Shown: piece after piece, positions 7,172 to 15,580 of the stretch | Position numbering within the stretch: the first letter of the stretch is position 1 | How the letters are laid out: every line of letters begins with the position of its first letter | Virus record (IMG/VR): IMGVR_UViG_3300042566_001109 | Location: 1 to 23,953 of that record | Reading direction: 5' to 3' (one strand) | Origin: a virus | DNA length: 23,953 nt | Made by a program: the position numbers and the translations under genes | The notes under the pieces: generated by a model | Told to the model about the DNA's origin: nothing | The model's input: only the letters and a program-made list of their open reading frames with translations | The model's database searches: none

Positions 7172-7179
7172 TATTTATC
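7172..7179 (-). promoter_or_regulatory. Late promoter-like GATAAATA overlapping the gene 20 stop
   Basis: The octamer keeps the TAAATA core and differs from TATAAATA at the first base. Its first two bases are the GA of the gene 20 TGA stop codon. It lies 24 bases before the 52-aa gene and could drive the whole 52-aa to 465-aa cassette. Confidence 0.5.
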
Positions 7180-8893
7180 AAATTTCGCCACCCTTGGGCA
7201 TCTTTGCAATACTTGTATTCATTTCTACAGACTTTCCATCTGCTACTGTTGCTCCTCCACCAGTTGCCCCATCAGTATTTGGTTCCATAACAGGTTGTCC
7301 AAGGTCCATTCCTGCAGAGGTTTGGTCTAATGGAAGTCCGGTCATTGGATCAACTGGTGCATTTGGATCGGGAATAATTCCATCTGCAATTTCTTTCTTC
7401 ATCAATTTATCTTGATCGACGATTTCTTGGTCAGTTTGACGAAGAATTTTGCGTCTTACATAATCTTGTGAGAAATATTTTCCAATATATGGCTCTGCAA
7501 CTTGAACCATATTCAACCTTTCATTCAGAAGTTCTGCATCCTTAAGTTCGGCAAAATGGTTATCATATAGGAAATCATATTGAATATGCTCATTCATAAT
7601 CTCCCAATCTTCGGGAGTAATGATATTTTTGAGAATAAGTTGAGTTCTCAGCATATCGCTAAACATATACGAGAATCTTTTTCTCAGTCTAGCAACAAAC
7701 TTGCTGAATTTAACTTCATCGCGAAGAATCTCTGATGAACGACCTAAGTTGAAACCACCTTCACCATCCATTCTTGATGGTGGGACATTTAAAGAACGAT
7801 AAAGTTTCTTTTTAAAATATTCAATATCGGTAATTTCTCCAAGGTTTTGACCACCTGGAAGTGTTGTAATCTCTGTACCTCTACCACCTTCACGGCGAGG
7901 TAACCAGAAATCTTCCAGCATACTCATAAATTTCTTATCATCACGGATTTCTCCAGTTGATGCATCATATACGAGTTTGTTACGATAACGCATCATAACA
8001 TCACGGAGATATTGTTCTGCCTTTACCTTAGGTAGATTGCCTACATCAATATAGAAAATTCTACGCTCTGGAGCACGAGATAGGCGATAGATAACCAGAG
8101 AATCTTCAATCATTCTTAGTTGATTGAGAGACTTGATTGCTTTGTGTAGATATGAAAGAGTTGACCCTTTATTTCTGTCTACAAGACCTGAAGTGCAATA
8201 TGCAATAGAATCTTTTGAGAACTTGATTCCACCAGTACCACCCATCGCAGATGGGTTGCTGGTTGGATAAGTCATCTTTGGATTATAAATGTAATATTCC
8301 TCAATCTCAGGAAATTCATATTGCATTGGGTCGTCAACATTCGTGTTTGCCAACCTATAAATCTTTTTATCCTTCTCAGTTTGCTTTTGTTGGCGAACAT
8401 AACGCATTTTCATTGCGTCAATGTATCTAAGTTCTTGAATTCCCTCGTGAGGATTCTTAAAATCGATTACTTTGTGGTAGTATAGTCTACCATCAACATA
8501 CCAGTTTCTATAAATTTCGTGGGATTTTTTATCAAAATCCAAAAGTTCTAGAATATATTTAAACTCTTCCCTGATTTTTTTCTTAATACCATCACTTGCA
8601 TTAAGATTTGACAGTTCAATTTGTACAGGACTGTCATTAGTATCTGATACGATTGCTTCGTTAACAATATCTTCAATGGCACTATCACACTCCGGATGAA
8701 GTGCCATTTCACGATATCTTTTTATTAAATCAAACTCGGTTCTATAAACACCTTCAATATCTACATAAGAACCAAAAAATCCACTACTTAAGTAAAAATC
8801 ACTCCCGTCCTCACTGTTAGGTGCAACGGGAGATACAATAGAAGGGGATGTTGGTTCTTGATCCTCAATAGAGAATCCAAACAATTTTGCCAT
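7178..8893 (-). CDS. 20: Portal vertex protein gp20
   Basis: gp20 forms the dodecameric ring at the unique head vertex through which gp17 pumps DNA and to which the neck attaches. The product has 571 residues (T4 524). Signature portal blocks are YRLSRAPERRIFYIDVGNLP (269-288), DASTGEIRDDKKFMSMLEDF (310-329) and WLPRREGGRGTEITTLPGGQ (330-349), followed by EYFKKKLYRSLNVPPSRMDG (358-377). These are the conserved stretches widely used as T4-like phage markers. The extra length over T4 is partly a proline/glycine-rich C-terminal tail (about 510-560) that is probably disordered. The ATG at 8893 has a weak upstream AAAGA and a TAAATA box. The gene sits between tail tube and core genes as in T4. Confidence 0.97.
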   Translation of the reverse strand: MAKLFGFSIEDQEPTSPSIVSPVAPNSEDGSDFYLSSGFFGSYVDIEGVYRTEFDLIKRYREMALHPECDSAIEDIVNEAIVSDTNDSPVQIELSNLNASDGIKKKIREEFKYILELLDFDKKSHEIYRNWYVDGRLYYHKVIDFKNPHEGIQELRYIDAMKMRYVRQQKQTEKDKKIYRLANTNVDDPMQYEFPEIEEYYIYNPKMTYPTSNPSAMGGTGGIKFSKDSIAYCTSGLVDRNKGSTLSYLHKAIKSLNQLRMIEDSLVIYRLSRAPERRIFYIDVGNLPKVKAEQYLRDVMMRYRNKLVYDASTGEIRDDKKFMSMLEDFWLPRREGGRGTEITTLPGGQNLGEITDIEYFKKKLYRSLNVPPSRMDGEGGFNLGRSSEILRDEVKFSKFVARLRKRFSYMFSDMLRTQLILKNIITPEDWEIMNEHIQYDFLYDNHFAELKDAELLNERLNMVQVAEPYIGKYFSQDYVRRKILRQTDQEIVDQDKLMKKEIADGIIPDPNAPVDPMTGLPLDQTSAGMDLGQPVMEPNTDGATGGGATVADGKSVEMNTSIAKMPKGGEI

Positions 8894-8914
8894 AATTTAT
8901 TTTAATCTTTGCAC

Positions 8915-8922
8915 TATTTATT
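8915..8922 (-). promoter_or_regulatory. Late promoter-like AATAAATA overlapping the gene 19 stop
   Basis: This is TATAAATA with one change at the first base. Its first two bases are the last two of the gene 19 TAA stop codon, and it lies 21 bases before the gene 20 ATG. The placement matches the other late boxes of this window. Confidence 0.55.
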
Positions 8923-9493
8923 ATGCTTCTTCTGTGGTAGGTGTCCAGTATTGAACCTGGAATTCTACGGTGAATTCCTCAATTGTATCTGAGGTATCAT
9001 ATGAAAGGTCAATTGCAGAGATATTTGTTGGGAAAATGCTATAGAATTTGTAAGTAGCAGCTCTTTCAAGACCAGAACCTGTGGCAATGTTAGTGCCTAC
9101 GTTACTAGCTCCTCTTTTAAACTGCTTTACAAATGCATCAACCATATATTCACTTGGGTTTGTAGCACCACTTCCATCACCATATTGTCCAATGGATTGC
9201 ATCCACTGCTCCATTACGGTTCTAATTGCAAAATCTTGGTCGTTGATAATAGTAATCGTCCAAGTATCAAATGTACGGTCTCCTGCTACCTTGAAAATTC
9301 TTCCTCTAAAGGGAACATCAATAGAAGCAATATTTGACGCAGGTAAAGCAGCTGCCTTACAAAGAATTGGGAAATTGGGTCCCAAAGTATTATTACTTCC
9401 GGGAATAGTACCTGGGATAGTAACTTCAAATAGATTGGGACGAGCTCCGCCCCCTTGCAGTGCTGTTTTAAAGTCCTGGATTGAGTGTGCCAT
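8921..9493 (-). CDS. 19: Tail tube protein gp19
   Basis: gp19 forms the stacked hexameric rings of the inner tail tube. The product has 190 residues (T4 163). It shares ARPNLFEV (17-24), CKAAALPA (45-52), KVAGDRTFDTWTITIINDQD (68-87) and the ending block FPTNISAIDLSYDTSDTIEE (154-173) followed by FTVEFQVQYW with T4 gp19, where the equivalent segments are ARPNLFQV, CKATALPA, VAGDRTFDDW and a closing LDYW. An insertion relative to T4 lies around residues 27-40 (G/P/N/T-rich). The ATG at 9493 has the best ribosome binding site in the window, as expected for an abundant protein. Confidence 0.97.
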   Translation of the reverse strand: MAHSIQDFKTALQGGGARPNLFEVTIPGTIPGSNNTLGPNFPILCKAAALPASNIASIDVPFRGRIFKVAGDRTFDTWTITIINDQDFAIRTVMEQWMQSIGQYGDGSGATNPSEYMVDAFVKQFKRGASNVGTNIATGSGLERAATYKFYSIFPTNISAIDLSYDTSDTIEEFTVEFQVQYWTPTTEEA

Positions 9494-9500
9494 TTTTAAG

Positions 9501-9522
9501 TCCTCCTTTTTGTTTATTTAAT
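9501..9522 (-). promoter_or_regulatory. Strong ribosome binding site and weak late-promoter core before gene 19
   Basis: AAGGAGGA (9501-9508) lies 7 bases upstream of the gene 19 ATG, a near-perfect Shine-Dalgarno match. Just upstream, ATTAAATA (9515-9522) keeps the TAAATA core of the late promoter but differs from TATAAATA at two positions, so promoter activity here is less certain. Confidence 0.6.
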
Positions 9523-9526
9523 AAAA

Positions 9527-11710
9527 TCAAACTGTACCAGCTACTTCTTCAAAACTTACGCCAGTGCGAGTAGCAACGAAAGTAAGAGTTACATAATTAA
9601 TTGACTTTGTAGGCTTCAGATAGATATCAGCTCTAAATTCATTGTTATCAATGACATCAGGAGTATTATTTGAGGTGTCGCAAACAACAAGGAATCCATA
9701 GAGACCTCTCTTTGCCTGAACATCACGGAGGTAGGGTTCAACAATATTTCTAAAGTTTGCTCTAGTGAGTTCATCGTTCAATTCAAAAAGTTGAGCTTGT
9801 GCTGCTTTTTGTAATGCCTGCTCAACTGTGAGGAACAAGCGACGAACATTAATGCGATCAAATGCTGATGCATATCCAAGAGCAGTTTTATCACCAAAAA
9901 GAATAGTACCTACACCAGGTTGAGTTGAAATTGCATTAACTCTTTGTGGATATAGTTGGTCTCTTTGTGCTTTGTTTGGATTGTATGCAAGTTTGATGAC
10001 ATTATTAAGAACTCCACGCTGCTGTCCTGCGGGCGAGAACCAAGGATATGCAACAATATTTGTGCGGCACATTAGACCAGCAACATCAGCATTGCATGGG
10101 ATATATACAAACTTATTGTTGAATCTATCATAAGTGTACTTATATCCACTATCAAATACCGCATAAGATGAGGATGAGAGTGAACTAAAGTATCTGACTA
10201 AGTTGTTTGTTTGAGTTGTGGTATTTGTGATACCAACTAGATCTGATCTGTGAGGTCCAACTGTTGCTACACAGTCCTTTCTTTGCTCTGCAAGTGAGAT
10301 TAAATAACCTGCCTTTGCCTGAGAATCTGATACAGAATCTAGACCAGGACCCATGATCAAGTAATCAACTTGAATTTCATCTCTGTTGGAGAAGAGTGAG
10401 TATGATGTTATAAGATCTCCAAGAGTTGTCTTCATTCCACCAGAGGCAGAATAATCAATACCACCACCTAAGTTGTATGTTTTATTTCCAATTGCACTGA
10501 AGATTACTTCCTGAGCATCTAATCCCCATAGACCATCTGCTGTTGATACTGGAGTGAATGCAGTTGAGAATCCAGTTGCTCTTGGTGCAGTTCCCCAATA
10601 AGCATCGGCAGTACTTGATGGATTATTTCCAGCATAAATTTGGCTGGAATAATCTGCAAGGAATTGCTTGTACCAAATTTTCTGAGGAGAATTGACAGCA
10701 GAAACAGAATCTAGTGCCTTTGAAAGTCCAACATGCTTCTCAATAATTGTTCCTTGGTTTCCTGTGATTGTTCCAAGGTCATCAACAACAACTACATGAA
10801 GACCGTCATTTTTACCATTTCTCTCCAGAACATACTTGTTTGAAGTTGGTTTTGGTGCAATCGACTTCCAATAAATTGTGGAGTTTGTAAGTCCAAGAGT
10901 CTGATTGTCGTACCAATCGGAAATGGATGCTGCAGTTGCAGTACCGGTGGTGATACCAGAATTATTGACAAAACTTAGAGTGCTACTTGCAACATATGAT
11001 GCAAATGTTGCGCTTTCTGCATAATTAATTTGGGTTTCTGTTCCTGCAGAAGAAACTCTCGATACAACTCTTACGTCAATTGTACTATTACCGTTTGTAG
11101 TATCTGTAGATACTCCAGTAATAATTCCCTTCAGGTATCCATTGAAAGTTGAGGTTGTTCCTGCTCCAGGAATAACCACTCCGGAAAGTGTAGATGTTAC
11201 ACCAAATCCAATTCTGGCACCTAAAGAACCTAGATTGGTAGTTGTAATTCCGATTGTTTGATCTGCTAAATCGTCAATGAAGCAAACTTTTAATCCATTT
11301 GCCCAAGATCCAGGATTCTTTGCGGCAAAAGTGAAATTGGTTGCATCAATGTGATTCGCTTGATAATCGTCGTAATTATCAATATCGAGAGAAGAAGTTG
11401 AAGCAATTCCAACACCAGCGTTTGCATTATTCAGTGTTGAACCACCAGTTCTAACAACCTTAAGTACTCCACCATATGAAAGATAGGATGACGCGCTCAT
11501 CCAATATTCATATTGAGAATCTGTACTTTGTGGTTTGCCGAAAGTATTGATTAAATCTTGTTCGGTTGCAATGTCAACTGGATAATCTACTGGTCCAATG
11601 GGAAATGGTCCTGCAATTGCTCCAATGTTATCTAAAACATTATCAGCTCTTCCTACTGTTAAATCAACCTCTCTGACGAGTACGCCTGGAGATAATTGAG
11701 GAGTCGCCAT
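9527..11710 (-). CDS. 18: Contractile tail sheath protein gp18
   Basis: gp18 assembles around the gp19 tube and contracts at infection. It has 727 residues (T4 659). The N-terminus reads LSPGVLVREVDLTVG (6-20), then GPFPIGPVDYPVDIATEQDL (34-53) and INTFGKP, the usual start of sheath proteins. The conserved C-terminal core starts at YPQRVNAISTQPGVGTILFG (587-606) and continues through NVRRLFLTVEQALQKAAQ (621-638), RANFRNIVEPYLRDVQAKRG (650-669) and ADIYLKPTKSINYVTLTFVA (694-713). The middle (about 100-330) is variable and G/S/T-rich, the likely outward-facing protrusion domain that accounts for the extra length. The start has GGAGA 7 bases upstream of ATG 11710, and a late box lies 34 bases upstream. 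Confidence 0.96.
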   Translation of the reverse strand: MATPQLSPGVLVREVDLTVGRADNVLDNIGAIAGPFPIGPVDYPVDIATEQDLINTFGKPQSTDSQYEYWMSASSYLSYGGVLKVVRTGGSTLNNANAGVGIASTSSLDIDNYDDYQANHIDATNFTFAAKNPGSWANGLKVCFIDDLADQTIGITTTNLGSLGARIGFGVTSTLSGVVIPGAGTTSTFNGYLKGIITGVSTDTTNGNSTIDVRVVSRVSSAGTETQINYAESATFASYVASSTLSFVNNSGITTGTATAASISDWYDNQTLGLTNSTIYWKSIAPKPTSNKYVLERNGKNDGLHVVVVDDLGTITGNQGTIIEKHVGLSKALDSVSAVNSPQKIWYKQFLADYSSQIYAGNNPSSTADAYWGTAPRATGFSTAFTPVSTADGLWGLDAQEVIFSAIGNKTYNLGGGIDYSASGGMKTTLGDLITSYSLFSNRDEIQVDYLIMGPGLDSVSDSQAKAGYLISLAEQRKDCVATVGPHRSDLVGITNTTTQTNNLVRYFSSLSSSSYAVFDSGYKYTYDRFNNKFVYIPCNADVAGLMCRTNIVAYPWFSPAGQQRGVLNNVIKLAYNPNKAQRDQLYPQRVNAISTQPGVGTILFGDKTALGYASAFDRINVRRLFLTVEQALQKAAQAQLFELNDELTRANFRNIVEPYLRDVQAKRGLYGFLVVCDTSNNTPDVIDNNEFRADIYLKPTKSINYVTLTFVATRTGVSFEEVAGTV

Positions 11711-11744
11711 GTTTTTCTCCGTAAATCTCAGTTTATCTAAAAAA

Positions 11745-11752
11745 TATTTATT
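11745..11752 (-). promoter_or_regulatory. Late promoter-like AATAAATA before gene 18
   Basis: One base away from TATAAATA, it lies in the 63-base gap between genes 17 and 18, about 21 bases after the gene 17 stop. The leader that follows contains the ribosome binding site GGAGA. It would drive sheath and tube genes. Confidence 0.6.
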
Positions 11753-11773
11753 AAAATATCAATTTACATAACT

Positions 11774-13420
11774 CTACTGATAATCCCACATGTATGACAT
11801 ATCACCATATTCGTCAGTGAACCATCTATCACCATCTGTGTCTACAAAACTTTCATTATCTAATCCATCAGAAACAAATCCAAAAGGTGCCATATCCTGC
11901 TCAATTTGATTTTTTTGTTCCTCATACAATCTTTTTCTAACATCTTGGTCAGTAAGTTCTTTGAAGTAATCTTGAGCAACTAACCATGCATAGATTACAA
12001 GGCACATCGCTAGGTCATCATTACACCCTTCTTCTGCCTCAAATGAATTATGCTTTTGAATAAAAGTGGTTAATTCACTAATTATTTCATAGTCATTAAG
12101 ATATAACTTATCCTCCTCAATCATAGTCTTAAGATTGAGACATCCAACTTTTTTTACAGTTTTGGACATCTTTACGCCAAGCTGAGTCTTTTTGCCCGAG
12201 AATCCTTGACCAACAATTTGACCTGCTCTACCACGCATAGAACACATTAGCAAATTGTTATATTCCAAATCATATTGAATAATACTGGCAACTTGATCTC
12301 CAACATCATTCACTTCACATAAAATATAAGCATCATTATAACTTTTTGCAACATCAACAATAATGCTTGGAAAAAGCATTGGTTTGATTTCGTTATTTCT
12401 ATATTTTCCTACAACTCTATGAGGGAACTGTGTAATATCAACAATCGTAAATGCAGAATAGTCGTTTCCAACACCCCTAGCAACGTCTACAGTGAGCAAG
12501 TAGTCGTGTTGCTCCTCTGGGTCGCAATATACATCCAAACCCGCACTACGGGTCTTAGGGTGGTCATAGACGAGGTTCCTGAGTTTGCTTGGTGCAATGA
12601 GGGTATCAACTGATCCTAAGAATTCGCATTCAAACTCAACTTTAAATTGTTGCTCACTGGTGTTTGCAATAGTTTGTGCTTTCCACTTCTCATCTCTACC
12701 AGGAACTTCACTCCAGTGAACATCAGTGAAGATATATTCATTTTTTCCCTTCTCAGCATCGTGCCACATACGGTAGAAATGATTCATACCGTGAGGGGTG
12801 GAAACTATAATAACCTTTGTACTTTTACCCGAAGTAATCGTAGGATATACTGATGCAAAGAATGAATCTGCAATATGATTTGGAACGAACGCAAATTCGT
12901 CCAAGAATAGAATGTTGAATGACATACCACGAACAGCAGATGCTGATGTGGAAGCAGCAAGAATTTTGGAACCGTTCTCTAATTCAAGTGAGCCTTTGTT
13001 CCACGAAATAATACCCTGTTGCATCCACTTGGGTAAATTTTCATATGCAGTTTGTAGTCTATCAAGAAGTTCTCTTGCGGTCGCGGCTTTGTTTGCAAGA
13101 ATACCAATATTTACATTGTCATTAAAAACGGCATAGTGTAAAAGAAAAGATACTACAGTGGTAGATTTTCCTGTCTGTCTAGGCATTTTGCAGATATTAA
13201 ATCTGTGCCTATGAAAATTATTGACCAGTTTCTCTTGAAATGGATACATCTCAAAAGGCATTAATCCGTGGTCAAGTGTTACGATTTTTACATAATTTTT
13301 TGCAAAATAAACAGGATCATCCTTACACCTCATAAACTCAAGAATTTGCTCTTGAGTAAATTCTATAGAGGTATTTGCTTTTTTTAAATTCGGATTACCA
13401 AGATAAACATCATCTGCCAT
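11774..13420 (-). CDS. 17: Terminase large subunit gp17 (packaging ATPase and nuclease)
   Basis: gp17 is the DNA-packaging motor that docks on the gp20 portal, cuts concatemeric DNA and translocates it using ATP. It has 548 residues (T4 610). The N-terminal ATPase has Walker A PRQTGKST (80-87), Walker B ILFLDEF with D174 and E175 (170-176), and the coupling motif STPHGMNHF (207-215). The C-terminal RNase H-like nuclease has D312 in TVDVARGVGNDYSAF (310-324), E369 in ILCEVNDVG (366-374) and D468/D469 in CNDDLAMCL (466-474), matching T4 D401, E458 and D542. All key residues are present, so the enzyme appears intact. The ATG at 13420 is preceded by AAGGAG 6 bases away. Unlike T4, where genes 16 and 17 adjoin, a 556-aa gene separates it from gene 16. 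Confidence 0.98.
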   Translation of the reverse strand: MADDVYLGNPNLKKANTSIEFTQEQILEFMRCKDDPVYFAKNYVKIVTLDHGLMPFEMYPFQEKLVNNFHRHRFNICKMPRQTGKSTTVVSFLLHYAVFNDNVNIGILANKAATARELLDRLQTAYENLPKWMQQGIISWNKGSLELENGSKILAASTSASAVRGMSFNILFLDEFAFVPNHIADSFFASVYPTITSGKSTKVIIVSTPHGMNHFYRMWHDAEKGKNEYIFTDVHWSEVPGRDEKWKAQTIANTSEQQFKVEFECEFLGSVDTLIAPSKLRNLVYDHPKTRSAGLDVYCDPEEQHDYLLTVDVARGVGNDYSAFTIVDITQFPHRVVGKYRNNEIKPMLFPSIIVDVAKSYNDAYILCEVNDVGDQVASIIQYDLEYNNLLMCSMRGRAGQIVGQGFSGKKTQLGVKMSKTVKKVGCLNLKTMIEEDKLYLNDYEIISELTTFIQKHNSFEAEEGCNDDLAMCLVIYAWLVAQDYFKELTDQDVRKRLYEEQKNQIEQDMAPFGFVSDGLDNESFVDTDGDRWFTDEYGDMSYMWDYQ

Positions 13421-13426
13421 AATAAA

Positions 13427-13432
13427 CTCCTT
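13427..13432 (-). promoter_or_regulatory. Ribosome binding site of gene 17 (AAGGAG)
   Basis: AAGGAG with a 6-base spacer precedes ATG 13420 and fixes the start of gene 17. It lies within the 17-base gap after the 556-aa gene, so both are probably translated from one message. Confidence 0.7.
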
Positions 13433-13437
13433 TTATA

Positions 13438-15108
13438 TCAACAGTTCCAAGCTCTAAGTGATTTATTAATTCTAGAATCTGGGTCGTTTGCGGTCTTTGC
13501 TGAAGTTAATTTCTTCTTCATGCCTTTCATACGAGCACAGAAAGAATCTCTGCGTGATCCACCTTCTGGTTGTGGTCTTTTTAAATCACTACCAGGATTC
13601 TCTCTTTCATAGGACTTACGACCCTTTTCATTTAAACCACCACTTTGAGACTTTCCTTCTTTTCTTTGCCAGGCAGCAACTTCTTCTATTTTTTCTTCGC
13701 CAATTGTTCCGTTATTGAGAAGATAATTTTTTGACTTTGAATTTACAACTTGAATCAGTGGCATTCCCGGTTGAATTCCGGAAACATTATATTGGAGAAC
13801 TTGAGCCCCTGGATAAACTTTCTGAATCTCCAATGTTACATCTTTTCTGGTTGGCATTCCTACTTGAGGGAAGAACATTCTAATCGAATATGTTTTTCCT
13901 CTCCAAGAAAGAATCACTGCAATAATATTACCAGTTTCTGACTGAAGACGAGTTGCCTCTTCAATTTGAGATTTAAAACCTTTAATTGGTTCTGGTTTAA
14001 TTATATCAACTACTTCAGCAAAAGTATTTCCATTGGCATCTTCAATAGTTACTGATTCTTTTTTAGTTTTATCTCCCCAGTTTGCAGCACCTGCCTTACG
14101 GCACTTAACTAATGCTCCAGATGCATATGCACTTGGCCAAATTTTATATCTTGATTTTACCTTTTCCTTACATGCATCTTCATTTACAAATTCTTCAGTT
14201 GCAACATTTTTTGCCTTACCAGATCTTTCTGGATTTGGATCTTCTTTTCTCTTTCTTCTTGCTGCTCTTTCTTCTTCTTCAGGTGACATTTCTGATGCCA
14301 TTTTAGAACTACCGCATTTTGGTTTGGTATCCTGTCCTGGTTGCTTTGCACATGGTTTTCCGGCGTACTTACCACCCAATTGTACCCATCCAGGTTTTCC
14401 ATCGGATGATTTGCTTTTAGAAAACCAGTCATGAAGAGAAGAGTCGCCTGATTTTGATGCTTCTATAAGTTCATCTAAAATTTGATTTACAAGTTGATTC
14501 TCGCTTACTGGAACACAATTTGGAACACTTTTTTTACCTTTCTTTTTCATTCCAACTTGCTTATATCCACTCCAACATGCTTCATCCATTTCTCCGCCAG
14601 CAACATAATCGGCAGCAGTATCAATATAATCAGATGCTTTTGTTATTTTTGATTGTACCCATGCTTCTAAATTACCTTCTCCCTTTCCAACCTTCATTTG
14701 CAATCTCTTAATTGCATCTGCCATAGTTGAAAGTTCTGAACGAACCATAGAATATTCTTCATCTTTGACAGACACCTTATCCCATGCTTTTTCGCCATAA
14801 GAACATTCAGTTCTTGATTCCCTCTTATCACAAAGGGGGCAATATCTTTGCTCTTCTTTCGATTCCTTTACATCTTTAAATTTTTTATGCTCTTTCTTTG
14901 CAGATGCTTCCATTTTCTTTAAACGAGTATAGTAATCTGGAATTTCGTCTAGGTGCTGAAGAGCAATATCCATAGCAAGTTCATGATCTTTTGTGTGCTC
15001 ATGCTCAATTGGTTCTCCCATATCCAGTTGCTTCTGAATAAAAGAAACATCAAGACGATGCTTCTTTGCAATTTGTTCTACTGTTTTATGAGATTTCAAC
15101 TTCGGCAT
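13438..15108 (-). CDS. Polymodular Cys/Lys-rich protein of unknown function (556 aa)
   Basis: The function is unknown. The protein is a chain of short modules. Residues 1-67 form a helical domain with EHEHTKDHELAMDIALQHLD (35-54) then EIPDYYTRLKKME, which I recognise as DUF5661-like. Residues 88-114 contain CPLC plus a third cysteine (C90, C93, C102), a possible metal-binding knuckle. Residues 147-169 read LEAWVQSKITKASDYIDTAA then DYV. Residues 174-200 are a DEACWSGYKQVGMKKKGKK module. Residues 225-300 hold LHDWFSKSKS, GWVQLGGKYAGKPCAKQPGQ and a basic stretch (RAARRKRKEDPNPERSGKAK). Residues 312-345 read ACKEKVKSRYKIWPSAYASG then ALVKCRK. Residues 352-470 are a folded alpha/beta segment. Residues 488-556 are a GLNEKGRKSYERENPG...SFCARMKGMKKK...SLRAWNC tail. 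I recall several of these modules scattered through cyanophage genes. No catalytic motif is seen. Confidence 0.85.
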   Translation of the reverse strand: MPKLKSHKTVEQIAKKHRLDVSFIQKQLDMGEPIEHEHTKDHELAMDIALQHLDEIPDYYTRLKKMEASAKKEHKKFKDVKESKEEQRYCPLCDKRESRTECSYGEKAWDKVSVKDEEYSMVRSELSTMADAIKRLQMKVGKGEGNLEAWVQSKITKASDYIDTAADYVAGGEMDEACWSGYKQVGMKKKGKKSVPNCVPVSENQLVNQILDELIEASKSGDSSLHDWFSKSKSSDGKPGWVQLGGKYAGKPCAKQPGQDTKPKCGSSKMASEMSPEEEERAARRKRKEDPNPERSGKAKNVATEEFVNEDACKEKVKSRYKIWPSAYASGALVKCRKAGAANWGDKTKKESVTIEDANGNTFAEVVDIIKPEPIKGFKSQIEEATRLQSETGNIIAVILSWRGKTYSIRMFFPQVGMPTRKDVTLEIQKVYPGAQVLQYNVSGIQPGMPLIQVVNSKSKNYLLNNGTIGEEKIEEVAAWQRKEGKSQSGGLNEKGRKSYERENPGSDLKRPQPEGGSRRDSFCARMKGMKKKLTSAKTANDPDSRINKSLRAWNC

Positions 15109-15130
15109 TAAATTGCACTAAATCTTTTTA

Positions 15131-15138
15131 TATTTATT
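15131..15138 (-). promoter_or_regulatory. Late promoter-like AATAAATA overlapping the gene 16 stop
   Basis: One base from TATAAATA, with its first two bases inside the gene 16 TAA stop codon, and 22 bases before the ATG of the 556-aa gene. It could transcribe the 556-aa gene and gene 17 separately from gene 16. Confidence 0.55.
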
Positions 15139-15571
15139 AATCTTGATTATCTTGAGACTGTTGCTTTAAAAGTTTTGCAAGTTCTGCAGTGGAACCAACA
15201 AATAATGCATTTGTCACATTTGTTGGACCTTTTACTCCCCTTTCTTCTTCAATATCCTTTAGTTTTTTCTGAAGATCCATCAATTTGTCTGTAGCATCGG
15301 CAACATTTTTGATAAGTTGTCCAGCAACCTCATATGCTCTAGGCATTTCACTTTCTTGAGCAAGTTCGAGAATACCGTTTATTGCTTCTTGTCCCTTTTC
15401 AATAAGAGAATATAAATTACCTCTGGTATAGTCATAATCCTTTTTAATATCATCAATTGATGAAGAAATTTTTTCAATTTTTTCAACCGAAGTTTCTACC
15501 TCCGGAACAACTATCTCCCCAGAAACATTGAATGTGTTATTTAAATCCTCAAATTTTTTTGTCATTTTCAT
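15137..15571 (-). CDS. 16: Terminase small subunit gp16
   Basis: gp16 forms a ring that recognises DNA ends and stimulates the gp17 ATPase. It has 144 residues (T4 164). The helical core matches T4: DYDYTRGNLYSLIEKGQEAI (45-64) corresponds to DDYGVVRRN..., ELAQESEMPRAYEVAGQLIK (69-88) to ETAKNADSPRHMEV, and NALFVGSTAELAKLL (121-135) to NATVFMGSPTEL. The central part (47-110) should form the coiled-coil oligomerisation region. Two in-frame ATGs are possible (15571 and 15565), neither with a good ribosome binding site; the upstream one is given. It begins 9 bases after gene 15. Confidence 0.92.
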   Translation of the reverse strand: MKMTKKFEDLNNTFNVSGEIVVPEVETSVEKIEKISSSIDDIKKDYDYTRGNLYSLIEKGQEAINGILELAQESEMPRAYEVAGQLIKNVADATDKLMDLQKKLKDIEEERGVKGPTNVTNALFVGSTAELAKLLKQQSQDNQD

Positions 15572-15580
15572 GTTTAGAAT

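Noticed and set aside
9081-9521. Plus-strand open frame of 146 codons opposite gene 19
   Set aside because: It lies fully antisense to the well-supported tail tube gene and shows no recognisable domain.
13429-13437. TATAAAA sequence before gene 17 as a late promoter
   Set aside because: It lacks the TAAATA core shared by the other boxes and overlaps the AAGGAG ribosome binding site, so it is more likely spacer sequence.
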